Shown: in pieces, positions 34,565-43,779 of the stretch
How positions within the stretch are numbered: position 1 is the stretch's first letter
Layout: every line of letters starts with the position of its first letter
Source: Rhynchopus sp. YZ270_cl-10
Lineage: Eukaryota > Euglenozoa > Diplonemea > Diplonemida > Diplonemidae
Assembly: GCA_964035575.1 (NCBI GenBank)
Contig: OZ037911.1
Coordinates: 62,001-126,000 of the forward strand
Length of the DNA stretch: 64,000 bases
Direction of reading: 5' to 3'
The notes under the pieces: model-generated
The model's database searches: none
Told to the model about the DNA's origin: nothing
Seen by the model: the letters and a program-made list of their open reading frames with translations, nothing else
Translations under genes and position numbers: made by a program

Positions 34565-36691
34565 CTACACCCCGAGCGCACCGTCCATCTCACCATCCCG
34601 CTGAGAGAGCTCCAGCTCCTCGTACTCTTCGCTGGCTGCATCGAGGTCGGGGAGGCGGTGGAGGCAGAGCTGCGGGGGTGGGCAGGTGTAGTCCCCTCCA
34701 GGCACAGGGGTGCCCGACACAGGAACACCCACCACGGTTCCTCCACCTACAGGGACGCTGGGTACGTCGACGACACCTACACAGGGCGGTACCTGAGACT
34801 CCTGGGCCTTGCGGTGAGCCTTCTGTCTGAAGTAGACGCCGACAGCCATGCCAATGAGAAGCACGCCAGTAACAAGGAGTACTGTTTTGAAGGCGCGCAG
34901 ACGGTGTACGCCGTCCCAAGAGTTTTCGCAGTATCCTGTAGTGCTGCCTTCGCAGCGTTCGTCGAGGACAAAGCACCACGCATCTTCGCCTGTGAAAGAG
35001 CAGCAGTAGTCGTTGCAGCGCTCCTCAGGGCTGTCCTTCACAGACCACACCTGCAGGCATGCGCAGCCGTTTGTCGTGGTTTTCTCCTGCACAACGCAGG
35101 TGTTCCCCATAGTGTTTTCCGGCACAGCGTGTTCGTCGTAAGACGCGTCTGCGTTGAGCTGGCGCTCCACACCATCCCACCGGTCCTGTGAAGACAAGGC
35201 CCCGCAGATGACAGAGGCAGGCTCGCATTTGACGAGGTGTTTGCCAAGGTACACAGAGTTCGTGTTGGCGGGTGTGCATGTGGCAGTGTTGCTGCCGAGG
35301 GTCATGGTGTAGGAGGAGGTGAGGTTGTTGCAGGTGATGGTGGCGCACAGAGGTGTGGTGGAGGTTTCGACGCACATAGCGTTGTGGCTTTGGAGTGTCT
35401 CAGCGCACAGCTGGAGAGGTTGGTAGCTCCCGCATTCGGAGAAGCTGTCGTCGGTGCAGTTGCCGACGAAGGAGCGGTCTACAGAGCACCGCAGGGGTGG
35501 CGAGGAAGCCGCATTGCACTGCATGTCTGCCGTGCACGTCTGTGTTGCCTTGCACTGTCCACGTGCCCACGAGAAGCGTGGCGATGAAGGGTCGAGCACA
35601 GAGTAGTTCGCGTAGTAGTGCCCCGAGTCCACGAAGAACGCGAGGGTGATTGCGGAGATGGAGCGCACGGCGTCTGGGAGGATCGACGGTGTCATGAGCT
35701 CGTCTCCCATTGCGGTCTGCTCCCAATGCGCACCGGCACTGCCTGAGTCGCCTGTGGCCTCTATGGGCACACCTTTGATGGCATTTGCGTCGACACAACC
35801 AAAATGCTCCCTTGCAACGCGTATCACCTCACGCGAGGCTAGGTGCGGCACACCACCCTCTGAGCGGAGCACCTTCTTATCCCCAAACCACCCCGGCATG
35901 GGAAGGCCTTTGTCACCTGCCCAGAAGTACGGCGTGAACCCCAACGCATGGTAGAACTCATGCACGATCATCATCACAAGACTGCGGTACACCCGCACAC
36001 CCTTCGCCGTCCCCTCACCCGCCCTTCCTAGCTCCGCACGGTACCGCTTCAGATGCGCGGGCACCACATTCACCATCCCCACCACCGGCCTGCCATAATG
36101 ATCTGTCTGACACGGCAGCGCCCACGCACCGGTTGCATCATCACCTCCTGTGGTAGGCAGAAGACTTACCAGCATCGCAAAGTCCGCCTGCACACCTCTT
36201 CGTAGACAGGAAGGGACCAATACACGATGGCACGACCTTGCCAACTTCAACTCCGTCGACCCCAACACCGGCGACAACGTCTGCCCCACAAACTCCACCG
36301 CAGAGGCCAGCACCTTCTTCAACAACGCCAGGTCCTTGGGAACCACTATGTCCTCATGGCTGCAGAGGCGTTTGGTGCCTTCGTCGCTGATGACGTAGCT
36401 GGTAGTCGAGAGGCACATGCAGGCGGCGGTTTCGTCCAATGTTGTGCCGCAGAGCGCAGCAGTGTCGAGGTATGTTCGTATGGACAGTGGGCGGTGCAGG
36501 TCATTGGTGTCGCCGAGTTGTGCAGCATCGCGTCGTGAAGGTGTTGTGTCGATGGTCTGCATCACATCTTCCGTTGTGCGGAGGAGACGGTTCTGTGCGC
36601 ATGTGTGGTGGCAGAGAGACTCAACCGCAAGCACGATGGTCAGCACAGCAACAGCAAGGCGCTCCCGCCGTCTGCGTGTCGTGTCGGCCAT
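34565..36691 (-). CDS. Leishmanolysin-like (M8) metallopeptidase 1, membrane-anchored
   Basis: 708 aa, single exon. An N-terminal signal/anchor (AVAVLTIVLAVESL) is followed by a Cys-rich pro/catalytic region. The zinc site is HEFYHALGF (244-252) with the third ligand at GAHWEQ (H322) and a Met-containing turn at MGDELM (about 328-333), the diagnostic HExxH...H...M order of M8 peptidases. About 25 Cys follow in a C-terminal domain, then one transmembrane segment (about 606-630, FKTVLLVTGVLLIGMAVGVY) and a short Pro/Val-rich cytoplasmic tail. It is predicted to cleave proteins at the cell surface or in a digestive compartment. One stretch (nt 35357-35730) is almost identical to leishmanolysin 2 while the flanks are diverged. 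A spliced-leader acceptor candidate lies at 36706-36705. Confidence 0.85.
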   Translation of the reverse strand: MADTTRRRRERLAVAVLTIVLAVESLCHHTCAQNRLLRTTEDVMQTIDTTPSRRDAAQLGDTNDLHRPLSIRTYLDTAALCGTTLDETAACMCLSTTSYVISDEGTKRLCSHEDIVVPKDLALLKKVLASAVEFVGQTLSPVLGSTELKLARSCHRVLVPSCLRRGVQADFAMLVSLLPTTGGDDATGAWALPCQTDHYGRPVVGMVNVVPAHLKRYRAELGRAGEGTAKGVRVYRSLVMMIVHEFYHALGFTPYFWAGDKGLPMPGWFGDKKVLRSEGGVPHLASREVIRVAREHFGCVDANAIKGVPIEATGDSGSAGAHWEQTAMGDELMTPSILPDAVRSISAITLAFFVDSGHYYANYSVLDPSSPRFSWARGQCKATQTCTADMQCNAASSPPLRCSVDRSFVGNCTDDSFSECGSYQPLQLCAETLQSHNAMCVETSTTPLCATITCNNLTSSYTMTLGSNTATCTPANTNSVYLGKHLVKCEPASVICGALSSQDRWDGVERQLNADASYDEHAVPENTMGNTCVVQEKTTTNGCACLQVWSVKDSPEERCNDYCCSFTGEDAWCFVLDERCEGSTTGYCENSWDGVHRLRAFKTVLLVTGVLLIGMAVGVYFRQKAHRKAQESQVPPCVGVVDVPSVPVGGGTVVGVPVSGTPVPGGDYTCPPPQLCLHRLPDLDAASEEYEELELSQRDGEMDGALGV

Positions 36692-36704
36692 ATATTGTAT
36701 GCTT

Positions 36705-36706
36705 CT
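36705..36706 (-). promoter_or_regulatory. Candidate spliced-leader acceptor, leishmanolysin 1
   Basis: The minus strand reads CCCCTTTAATTTCTC then ATGCTACAG, 13 nt before the ATG at 36691. Inferred. Confidence 0.45.
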
Positions 36707-36959
36707 GTAGCATGAGAAATTAAAGGGGTGTGTGTGTATGGCGTGAGGGGAGGATCCATTAGTACAAAAAATGAGAAGTGGGTGGCAAGGCTTATGCTAC
36801 TGCGAGGTAAGGGGGCGGGTATTTTGGACACTGAAAACAATACAAAATACACGAGAAAAAACTGTGACACCACATGTTTGCGTTGGTAGGCTGCACACCA
36901 ACGGCAGGCAGTGTCACATACTTTGTTTTGTAGTATCGACAATCACCTGTCCGAGGACA

Positions 36960-37256
36960 GGTTGTCTGTAAAAATGTAGAACTGGTTGCGAGAACTGGTG
37001 CCGAGTGCCACACAATTCGTGCTGCCAACTGATCATGATAACTAGATAAAAAGAAAAAGAATGTTCTTGTTGAACGCAGCTGGGGGTTTATCAGATTCAT
37101 ATACTTTCAGTTCACAGAATTGAAAGCATTTGAGAGAAAAGGTGAAAAAGATGTGAAACAGGGAGGGGAAGGACATGGTTGTTATCATCATCGTATTGTT
37201 GGCAATCACTATTGTGTGGCTCTTCTACTTATATGAATAGAAGAAAAGAGTAGAAA
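36960..37256. repeat. Segmental duplication, copy 1 (partner 43195-43436)
   Basis: Two blocks (36960-37060 and 37137-37256) match 43195-43300 and 43313-43436 in the same order and orientation; the second block is nearly identical. It lies downstream of the glycosyltransferase-tail remnant and carries the small frame at 37175-37240. Confidence 0.75.
37175..37240 (+). CDS. Possible 21-aa single-pass membrane peptide (copy 1)
   Basis: The frame reads MVVIIIVLLAITIVWLF then YLYE, almost wholly hydrophobic. It is on the strand opposite to all other genes. The duplicate at 43349-43414 keeps start, frame and stop and differs only in three C-terminal codons (giving YSHE). Identity may simply reflect recent duplication, so coding is unproven. 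Confidence 0.25.
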   Translation: MVVIIIVLLAITIVWLFYLYE

Positions 37257-37409
37257 GTATAAGAAATGGTGTGACTGAGGGGGGAAAAAAGTTAATTTTC
37301 GATCCCAATAGCCTAATGGAATATTGAATTGAAGAAAGCTTGCTTCATAAAAACAACGTGCAGGGAAAGTGTGGAGTGACATAGGGTGAGTTTGAACAAA
37401 CAAGAAACA

Positions 37410-37506
37410 TCAATTTGTCTCGAGGAAGTACCCCATGGCCCAGAACATGAGCAGCGGCAAGAACACAGCCGCGTTATAGCTAAAGTGATTCTTGTGCGTT
37501 GATGCA
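37410..37506 (-). pseudogene. Remnant of a glycosyltransferase C-terminus
   Basis: The minus strand encodes the last 30 or so residues of the 40693-42606 protein (STHKNHFSYNAAVFLPLL, then a membrane segment and stop at 37410) with one substitution. The matching DNA extends 3' to about 37355 and stops at 37506, ten bases from the stop codon of the next gene. Confidence 0.75.
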
Positions 37507-37515
37507 AAAGCGCGC

Positions 37516-38922
37516 TCACAGCCTGACGACCTGGCCGCTGTGCATCGCATCCATGACCGCATTCTCCAAGTCGGTGGTATCTTCAGACCGCGACTTCAAA
37601 CCCGTCAAAGCACGGACGGGAACGTCTTGCGTAGTGGGGGGGAAGCCTTTCCTTACCTCTGACCTTTTCCTGATCAACACTTGGTAGCCTTTGTGGACGA
37701 CTTCCATGTCGTGTGTGTGAACGGCAAGGAAGGCATCAATGCCCCCCTTCGGGTGTTCCACATCATCCTTCGAGAGTGGGTTGCAGGGGTGGGCATCGCT
37801 GCGTGTCGGCCACTCGTAGTCGTCGAACAACATCAATCCCCCAAGGCCCAGCACCCTCCATGCCAGCTCGGCATCCAAAAACGTATCATCCGAGCGGTGG
37901 GATCCGTCCACGTATACGAAATCAAATACGGGTGAGTTGCTGCGGAAGATCACGAGGTCTGCGAGCCTCGCGCTGAAGTACGGGAGCAACGTCACCTTCT
38001 GCATCGCTTCTGTAGCACGGATGTTGAACAGAAACCGGTGCAGCCTGCGCTTGCCGGCTCCTGTGTCAAAACTGTCGAAGTGGTCCACACACCACAACTG
38101 GCTGTCTTCATGTGTGAGGATATTCCCCAGCATCCAGGAGGCACTCAGCCCTTCGAAGCTGCCTATCTCCAACGCCACTGTGGGCCTCCCCTTGAGCTCC
38201 CCCAACATGTTCCTCCAATTGTCCCTGTGCCCTCTGAACCATGCGCACCCTGGTGTGTACTTCGTAGGGGCCTCAAACGACCGGACCAGCTCCAAGGCTT
38301 CTCCCCCGCCAAGCCCCACCTCGCAATGGTGGCCAAAGCCCGCCCTTCCGACATCGACACCGGGACACAACTGCTTCACGCAGTGCTGCAGTACACCGCC
38401 GTGGCTGACAAACAGGATGCTGCTGTTCGTGGGCGGTCCCTCAGTCAGCAAGCGGCGAAGTGCCTTGGCAAGTGCTTTGGGTCTGGTTTCTTCATCAGGC
38501 TCATAATCCGTCAGAGCAGGGAGGAGGGGTGTTTGCGCAGCCTTCAGTGGGTGACCCGCAGCGACACTCAGGTCAGCAGCGTTCATGTAGATGTCATCAA
38601 AAGGGACACTGCCAAACCATGCATGCTTCAGGAACTCGCACCAACTGGGGTCGATGGTGATCTCCGGCACCGGATCCAAGGCAACGGCGATCTGCACCGC
38701 TGTTTGCACGCACCTCAGAAATGGGGAGGTGCGGATCTCCGATATGCGGGTTTTTGCTTGATGATTCAGCGACGCACCCACTGCTCTGGCTTGATCCTTC
38801 CCCATCTCGGTAAGCCCGTCGTCCCACACCCTGTCTTGGTTTCCCACAGACTCAGGGTCATAGCCTCCTGTACGGAAAAACGCTTCTCTTTCAGCATGTC
38901 TGCACAAGATGACGGTCTTCAT
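37516..38922 (-). CDS. Histidine phosphatase-methyltransferase fusion protein
   Basis: 468 aa, single exon. Residues 1-215 are a histidine-phosphatase (phosphoglycerate-mutase-like) domain: CRHAEREAFF (RH motif, H9), a conserved RTSPFLRCVQTA segment (65-76), and SHGG (173-176) with the second catalytic His. Residues 220-440 are a class I SAM-dependent methyltransferase of the Methyltransf_24 type: VALEIGSFEGLS (motif I, 249-260), FVYVDGSHRSDD (335-346) and LMLFDDYEW (363-371). No linker is obvious. The start at 38922 follows a candidate acceptor (CTGCAG at 38950-38945). The combination suggests phosphate removal and methyl transfer on one substrate, perhaps a glycan or nucleotide, but neither is shown. 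The 3' flank is a copied glycosyltransferase tail, so the gene sits at a recombination junction. Confidence 0.75.
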   Translation of the reverse strand: MKTVILCRHAEREAFFRTGGYDPESVGNQDRVWDDGLTEMGKDQARAVGASLNHQAKTRISEIRTSPFLRCVQTAVQIAVALDPVPEITIDPSWCEFLKHAWFGSVPFDDIYMNAADLSVAAGHPLKAAQTPLLPALTDYEPDEETRPKALAKALRRLLTEGPPTNSSILFVSHGGVLQHCVKQLCPGVDVGRAGFGHHCEVGLGGGEALELVRSFEAPTKYTPGCAWFRGHRDNWRNMLGELKGRPTVALEIGSFEGLSASWMLGNILTHEDSQLWCVDHFDSFDTGAGKRRLHRFLFNIRATEAMQKVTLLPYFSARLADLVIFRSNSPVFDFVYVDGSHRSDDTFLDAELAWRVLGLGGLMLFDDYEWPTRSDAHPCNPLSKDDVEHPKGGIDAFLAVHTHDMEVVHKGYQVLIRKRSEVRKGFPPTTQDVPVRALTGLKSRSEDTTDLENAVMDAMHSGQVVRL

Positions 38923-39183
38923 TTCTTTCTCAGATAGTGTTTGTCTGCAGGTGTATGGTGCAGGGTGGAGGTGGAGGGTGCAGGGTGGTGGAAGGGGACA
39001 TCTCTGGTGAATAAACAAAAGAAGGTGGGGGCGGGGTCCATGTCCAGTTTGTGATGTAAAAGTGGCTCGCTGCAATTGGTACGGAGAGTTATTGGGAAGA
39101 GGGGGTGAAAGGTATGGGATTTAAAAGAAAGTGAAGTTGATAGTGCAAACGCCTCTGGGACGCAGGCACTGGCACTCCGTGGG
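38923..39183. other. Short intergenic with AGTGC-type hairpin
   Basis: Holds the leader of the fusion gene and a hairpin copy (39142-39170), followed by an ACTCCG...CGGAGT hairpin that overlaps the end of the retroelement-like frame. Confidence 0.5.
39142..39170 (+). repeat. AGTGC-type hairpin family
   Basis: Plan: AGTGC-AAA-CG(C)C on the left, GG(A)CG-CAG-GCACT on the right, so two short helices separated by a 3x3 internal loop. Other copies: 14135-14170, 33043-33077, 40201-40228, 42795-42822, about 47615-47655, 49579-49618, 59072-59114. Longer copies have a loop CACCGTTCATCAGC. All follow an A-rich leader ending GAAGTTGAA or similar. Confidence 0.6.
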
Positions 39184-39807
39184 TTATCGAACCCCGGAGT
39201 GTTGCGCTTGGGATTGGTTTACAGGGAAGCTGTAAGCAGGTATACATTCATTACCCCACCCTGACCGGGAAGGGGGGACAACATGATTTAAAGATTCAAG
39301 AAAAGCACGTGTTTTAGCACACAACACTGGGCGTCTGCTGAATCCAATGAGCGCTGGGGCGCCGACGGAACGGAGGGAGTGCACACGATCCTTTTTCACA
39401 CCCGGGAATGGGGCGCGGCGGAGTTTCGCTGTTAAAGCCCGCATGTTGGTCTTGACGATGAGCCTTTGCATGGCCCGCCCACGCTCGCGGATATTAGAGG
39501 TCTGTTTGGCGAGGAAGACCCTTGTGCGCAATTCGAAGTCGACCGCGAGCTCGACACACGACACGTCGCGGGGTTCTTTGCTCCACTCGAGCGTAATCAC
39601 CCACCACAGGAAAGCTTTCAAAGTGAACGCCTCCCTATAGGTGGAGGAAAAACTAGGTTGCAGCTTGGTCAGATATGTGCGGAAGGGGGTATCCCGTTTG
39701 GAGGCAGCAAATGTGAGATCCCAAGGATGTACAGCCGGGGCCACATCCACAGCTTTTAAAGAAAAACAATAAAGCGAAACAACAATGTACACTTGAGAGA
39801 GAAACAA
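39184..39807 (-). CDS. Retroelement-like ORF fragment, 5'-truncated
   Basis: About 185 meaningful residues ending GVR at 39184. The segments TYREAFTLKAFLWWVITLEW, VSCVELAVDFELRTRVFLAK, RRAPFPGVKKDRVHSLRSVG and APALIGFSRRPVLC resemble, in spacing and Trp/Arg content, the region after the reverse transcriptase in protist non-LTR elements. This is pattern memory, not a search result. No reverse-transcriptase motif is present; upstream the frame is lost. Dispersed hairpins flank it. Confidence 0.35.
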   Translation of the reverse strand: MFLSQVYIVVSLYCFSLKAVDVAPAVHPWDLTFAASKRDTPFRTYLTKLQPSFSSTYREAFTLKAFLWWVITLEWSKEPRDVSCVELAVDFELRTRVFLAKQTSNIRERGRAMQRLIVKTNMRALTAKLRRAPFPGVKKDRVHSLRSVGAPALIGFSRRPVLCAKTRAFLESLNHVVPPSRSGWGNECIPAYSFPVNQSQAQHSGVR

Positions 39808-40692
39808 AGTCAGAAAAACACCCCGACAAGCTACAATCCAGAACAGCTACTACATAGAGTCGCGCTACACACGATGTGCTCACCAGAGGTTGCATGTCAG
39901 GTTGTTCCGACATTTTATGAAAATGAGAGACGTAAAAAAGAGAAGCAGAAGAAACGTTGATTTTTTGTGTGAAAAAGGTTTTTCTGTCAAGTATTTTTAA
40001 GTGTTGACAGATAAGAAAGTATTTCTGATAAAATATCATACGTCGGTTTTCTCTTATAAGAAAAGTAAAGCATGCACTGAGCCGCACGTGCTCACTCTAC
40101 TCGGAACAGAAGAACATAAAATTCTATTCTTTTCGAGACTGCGAACACTATTCATCGTATGCAGAGTGCACATCATGAACAAAACGATTTAGATGTCCAA
40201 AGTGCAAACGCCTCAAGGACGCAGGCAACAAAGAAAACAAGCATCCATCATTGCGAGTCTCAAAGGACCTGCGGTGTGAGGATGCGAACAAGAAGAAGAA
40301 TAAAGGAAACAATTTGACACCCGATACAGAGATTAAAAAAGAGTGTTTTCTGTTTATCGATGTGTGTATTTGGTAATAAAAGAAATCAGTCGATTTCCAA
40401 AAAGAAGGAAGGGTCACTTGGGATCAGATCCCATTAGTCTGACGATGATGGAATATGGCGCTATATTTGGCGTGAATTGAAGAAAGCTTGCTTTCGTTGA
40501 ACGCAGTCAAAAACAGTGCAAGAGATATGGATTTTGGCGCTAGTGATTATTAAAGGGAGAAAATAATCGGTATCAGGCGATTAAACGTTGGCTTTATTAT
40601 GCGGGTTTCTAATAACACTACGTGCAAGGGGGAAAATAACGTGCAGGGAAAATGTGGAGTGACATGGGGTGGGTTTGAACAAACAAGAAACA
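39808..40692. repeat. Intergenic with duplicated block
   Basis: No gene. The block 40117-40230 (ATTCATCGTATGCAGAGTGC, ACGATTTAGATG, AGTGCAAACGCCTCAAGGAC) is repeated at 42710-42830, so near-identical DNA flanks the glycosyltransferase gene on both sides. Confidence 0.65.
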
Positions 40693-42606
40693 TCAATTTG
40701 TCTCGAGGAAGTACCCCATTGCCCAGAACATGAGCAGCGGCAAGAACACAGCCGCGTTATAGCCAAAGTGATTCTTGTGCGTTGATGCAACTGCGCCTGG
40801 CTCCTTGCCGCAGAACCAATCAAATCTGCGGCACAGGTTTCTCAGTCTGCCTCTCTTCAACTGCACCCAGAGGTGCCCGAACTCAACGTGGTTTCGAACC
40901 CACGTTGTGCACAACGCACATTTCAACGTCCCGCCGGGAAGTGGTGATTGTGTATTCTTCGTGACGGTCCTGTACAAGTCGAAGCCCATCTCTACGACCC
41001 ACAGCCACGTCAAGAAAAGGGGTAGCCACTGTTGCGATCCCATTCCGAACAGAACGGATTGGACACCACAGCATGCTGAAAACAGACTCCACTCAATCAC
41101 ATTTGGGAATGTGTAATAGGCAAGGTGTGGGTACTTGTCGATGAGGAGACCATCGCCCTGTGTCCAGAGGTAGAACCTGTATGCTTTGAACGTGCCGTTG
41201 TCCCACCAAGGGTGGAAAGCAGACGCCTTCGGAGCTGCCAACAGAGGCAGTCCCGTCTCCGCCACGGTGTCCAAACAGATGGCAATGTCCTCCCCACCCC
41301 CCGTTTTGATGAAGTCCGTGTGGAACCTGCACCCAGTCCGCCGCAGGCACAGGTTCGCTGTCACCCCCCACGGAGGGGAGGACATAGCATTGGCAATCCC
41401 CCAAAAGTACATGATGCCCGAACGCAGCACAGCCGCCTGCATTGTTGTGGTCACATCCGGAAACCCAGTCACGCCCACAAAGCCACCTGCGTTTCCCCCG
41501 TCTTCTTTGATGCGAGCGCAATACTGGAACAGAATATTGTCGTGGGTGGCGCCGTTTTGCTTCAAGGCAGACACGTCGATGTCGTCATCGATGAAGACAA
41601 CCCACTCTTCAGTGGCTTCGTCAAGACCACGGTTCCTCGTCGCAGACGCACCCAAATTCTCTGCGTTGAACCGCACCCTGACGTCTGGGTACAGCTGCTC
41701 AAAGCTCTCCAGCCGCTGTTTGGTGTGTTTGTCCAACGCCACATTGTCGCAGATGACGTACGTGCGCACAGAGAACCCGTCCATGGCCTTCATCTCGATG
41801 ATGCGCGCGATCAACCCCAAGTCCACTCTGTACGTCGGGACCACCACAGCGACAGTGGTCTTCTTGATGGCGGCAACGGCCACACCCTTGCTTGCGAGGA
41901 TCTGCCCCAGCTTGTCGATGTGTTCCTTCAGGTACCGTCCCTTCCAGTCCGCATGCTGCTTCTCGTACCGTGGACAGAGCGCAGTGCCTCCAATGTTGTT
42001 TCTGATCTTTATCTCTTCAGCGAACACCGCAAGGCCAAAGGGTCGGTACAGTTCGTATACATACGGATCCCAGTCTGTGTTCTTAAACACAGACGTGTCG
42101 ATGAAGGCTCCAAAAGCATCGTGGTGCGCTCTGTGCAGGACGGGGAAGGTCGGGAACGATGGGCTGGTGACGTCGTTCAGGGCAACAACACCCAGCCCGT
42201 ACGGGGTGCCGTGTGTAGCAGATATGTGTGCGAACGCCTTTTCCACTTGCGGGAGCCAGTTTTTCGCTGTGCTTTCTTCGGGGGTGATGTCGTCCCCCCA
42301 CATGACAAAATACAAGCAACCGTCTTCCAGCGCCATGTCCATCAGTGTTGCGTACATCTCCAACAAGGGGGGACGGCGCACACTGCAGTCCACTCTCCAC
42401 GGCCCCCGACAGACGTCGACCCCGAACACATCACTAAAAAAAGGCATCTCCTTGTCCTGGTAATACTCGTCGTCGCTGTCGACCGCAATGTACACTCGAG
42501 TGTTTGCGGCAAACTTCTGTCCTGTCAAGCCCTTCCACCTTTCCTCAAGCTGCTCTGTGCTGGACTGGCGTGACGTTAGCGGCAAGCAAATCCCTATAGT
42601 GTCCAT
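40693..42606 (-). CDS. Two-domain family-2-type glycosyltransferase with C-terminal membrane segments
   Basis: 637 aa, single exon. Residues 1-230 form an incomplete GT-A-like domain (YIAVDSDDEYYQ at 39-50, a DxD-like WGDD at 103-106). Residues 250-480 are a canonical GT2 domain: VAVVVPTYRVDLG start (252-264), NLGASATRNRG (317-327), the metal-binding FIDDDID (338-344), GGGEDI (437-441) supplying the catalytic acid position, and WTQGDG (481-486). Hydrophobic segments follow at about 505-545 and 614-633. Two GT-A folds in one chain recall bifunctional polysaccharide synthases such as chondroitin synthases, but the product cannot be inferred. The last about 30 codons are duplicated at 37410-37506. 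Start chosen at the first ATG; a CAG acceptor lies about 25 nt upstream. Confidence 0.75.
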   Translation of the reverse strand: MDTIGICLPLTSRQSSTEQLEERWKGLTGQKFAANTRVYIAVDSDDEYYQDKEMPFFSDVFGVDVCRGPWRVDCSVRRPPLLEMYATLMDMALEDGCLYFVMWGDDITPEESTAKNWLPQVEKAFAHISATHGTPYGLGVVALNDVTSPSFPTFPVLHRAHHDAFGAFIDTSVFKNTDWDPYVYELYRPFGLAVFAEEIKIRNNIGGTALCPRYEKQHADWKGRYLKEHIDKLGQILASKGVAVAAIKKTTVAVVVPTYRVDLGLIARIIEMKAMDGFSVRTYVICDNVALDKHTKQRLESFEQLYPDVRVRFNAENLGASATRNRGLDEATEEWVVFIDDDIDVSALKQNGATHDNILFQYCARIKEDGGNAGGFVGVTGFPDVTTTMQAAVLRSGIMYFWGIANAMSSPPWGVTANLCLRRTGCRFHTDFIKTGGGEDIAICLDTVAETGLPLLAAPKASAFHPWWDNGTFKAYRFYLWTQGDGLLIDKYPHLAYYTFPNVIEWSLFSACCGVQSVLFGMGSQQWLPLFLTWLWVVEMGFDLYRTVTKNTQSPLPGGTLKCALCTTWVRNHVEFGHLWVQLKRGRLRNLCRRFDWFCGKEPGAVASTHKNHFGYNAAVFLPLLMFWAMGYFLETN

Positions 42607-43194
42607 ATTGTATTGTGTTCAGACAAAGCTGTCGTTGTGCAAATCAGTGAAGTGACGTGTGAGGGGTAAGGGAGGGTAAGGGAATTGCGTAGTAGCAAAA
42701 CATACATAAAATTCTATTGTTTTCGAGTCGACTGCGAACACTATTCATCGTATGCAGAGTGCACATCAGTAACAAAAACGATTTAGATGTTCAAAGTGCA
42801 AACGCCTCAAGGACGCAGGCAACAAAGAAAACAATCGATGCGAGACACAACTTACACAAACAAACAAGAAGGACTCGCTGCAACCGGTGCTGAGGGAAAA
42901 TAAGCACCCATCAATGCGAGACACGACTGTCACAAGTACACAAGAGGGTTCTCTACAATCGGTATGGAGGGGGGAAGTAAAAACTCCATATTGCGTATTT
43001 GTTGCGCACTTTGTCCACAAACGAAAAAAAAACAGCCCACCCCCATATTGCGTACTTCTTGCATAGTTGTCGCATACTTTGTTTTTTGTATTTCTGGGGT
43101 ACCATTTTTACTTTGTTTTTTTTTGCTATTGTAACCTTCCTATTTACTGTGTGCTAGTGCAGACACCAAAGGATGTCCGCTAGTACGCTTCTTA

Positions 43195-43436
43195 AATGAA
43201 AAATTGGAACTGGTTGCGAGAACTGGTTCCGAGTGACCATACAATTCGTACTGCCAACTGATCATGATAACTAGATAAAAAGGAAAAAGAATGTTTTTGT
43301 CGAGCAGTCAACAAAGGTGAAAAAGATGTGAAACAGGGAGGGGAAGGACATGGTTGTTATCATCATCGTATTGTTGGCAATCACTATTGTGTGGCTCTTC
43401 TACTCACATGAGTAGAAGAAAAGAGTAGAAAGTATA
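43195..43436. repeat. Segmental duplication, copy 2 (partner 36960-37256)
   Basis: Same two blocks as copy 1 but closer together (gap about 12 bp instead of about 76 bp). It lies 5' of the glycosyltransferase gene rather than 3' of its tail. Confidence 0.75.
43349..43414 (+). CDS. Possible 21-aa single-pass membrane peptide (copy 2)
   Basis: Same start, frame and stop as 37175-37240, ending FYSHE. Three codon differences, none disrupting the frame. Confidence 0.25.
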
Positions 43437-43779
43437 AGTATTTTCATCGTATACAATCAATAAATTGATAGTATATGAGGAGGGATCAACAAAAATGTTC
43501 CCATCTTTCTTTTTATGGCGTATGTTTTGCACGTTTTGCAAAATATAAGAAACGGTGTGACTGGAAAATTAAGTCTATTTTGTGTAGTTCTTGTATAGTA
43601 CTGAGTACTGGCATTAGGTCATTTCAAGCCACACCAAGAAAAGAAGAAACTTGTGTGTGCCCCTCCTCCGCACACAAACACACAGAAAAAAAAGTCGGCA
43701 ATCACCTACCGATGTATCTGCTGCGTAGCGTGCACTTCTTGAATCCATTTAACCTCTGTAGCGTCCCAGGTGCATGATC

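Larger units (their letters stand above)
42607..43779. repeat. Intergenic with duplicated blocks
   Basis: No gene on the minus strand. It contains 42710-42830 (partner 40117-40230), two diverged tandem copies of a roughly 75-bp unit with ATGCGAGACAC (42838-42900 and 42915-42970), and the duplication copy at 43195-43436. Confidence 0.6.

Noticed and set aside
41125..42573. Long plus-strand frames (over 400 codons) opposite the glycosyltransferase
   Set aside because: Antisense shadows of a GC-rich gene with clear GT2 motifs on the minus strand.
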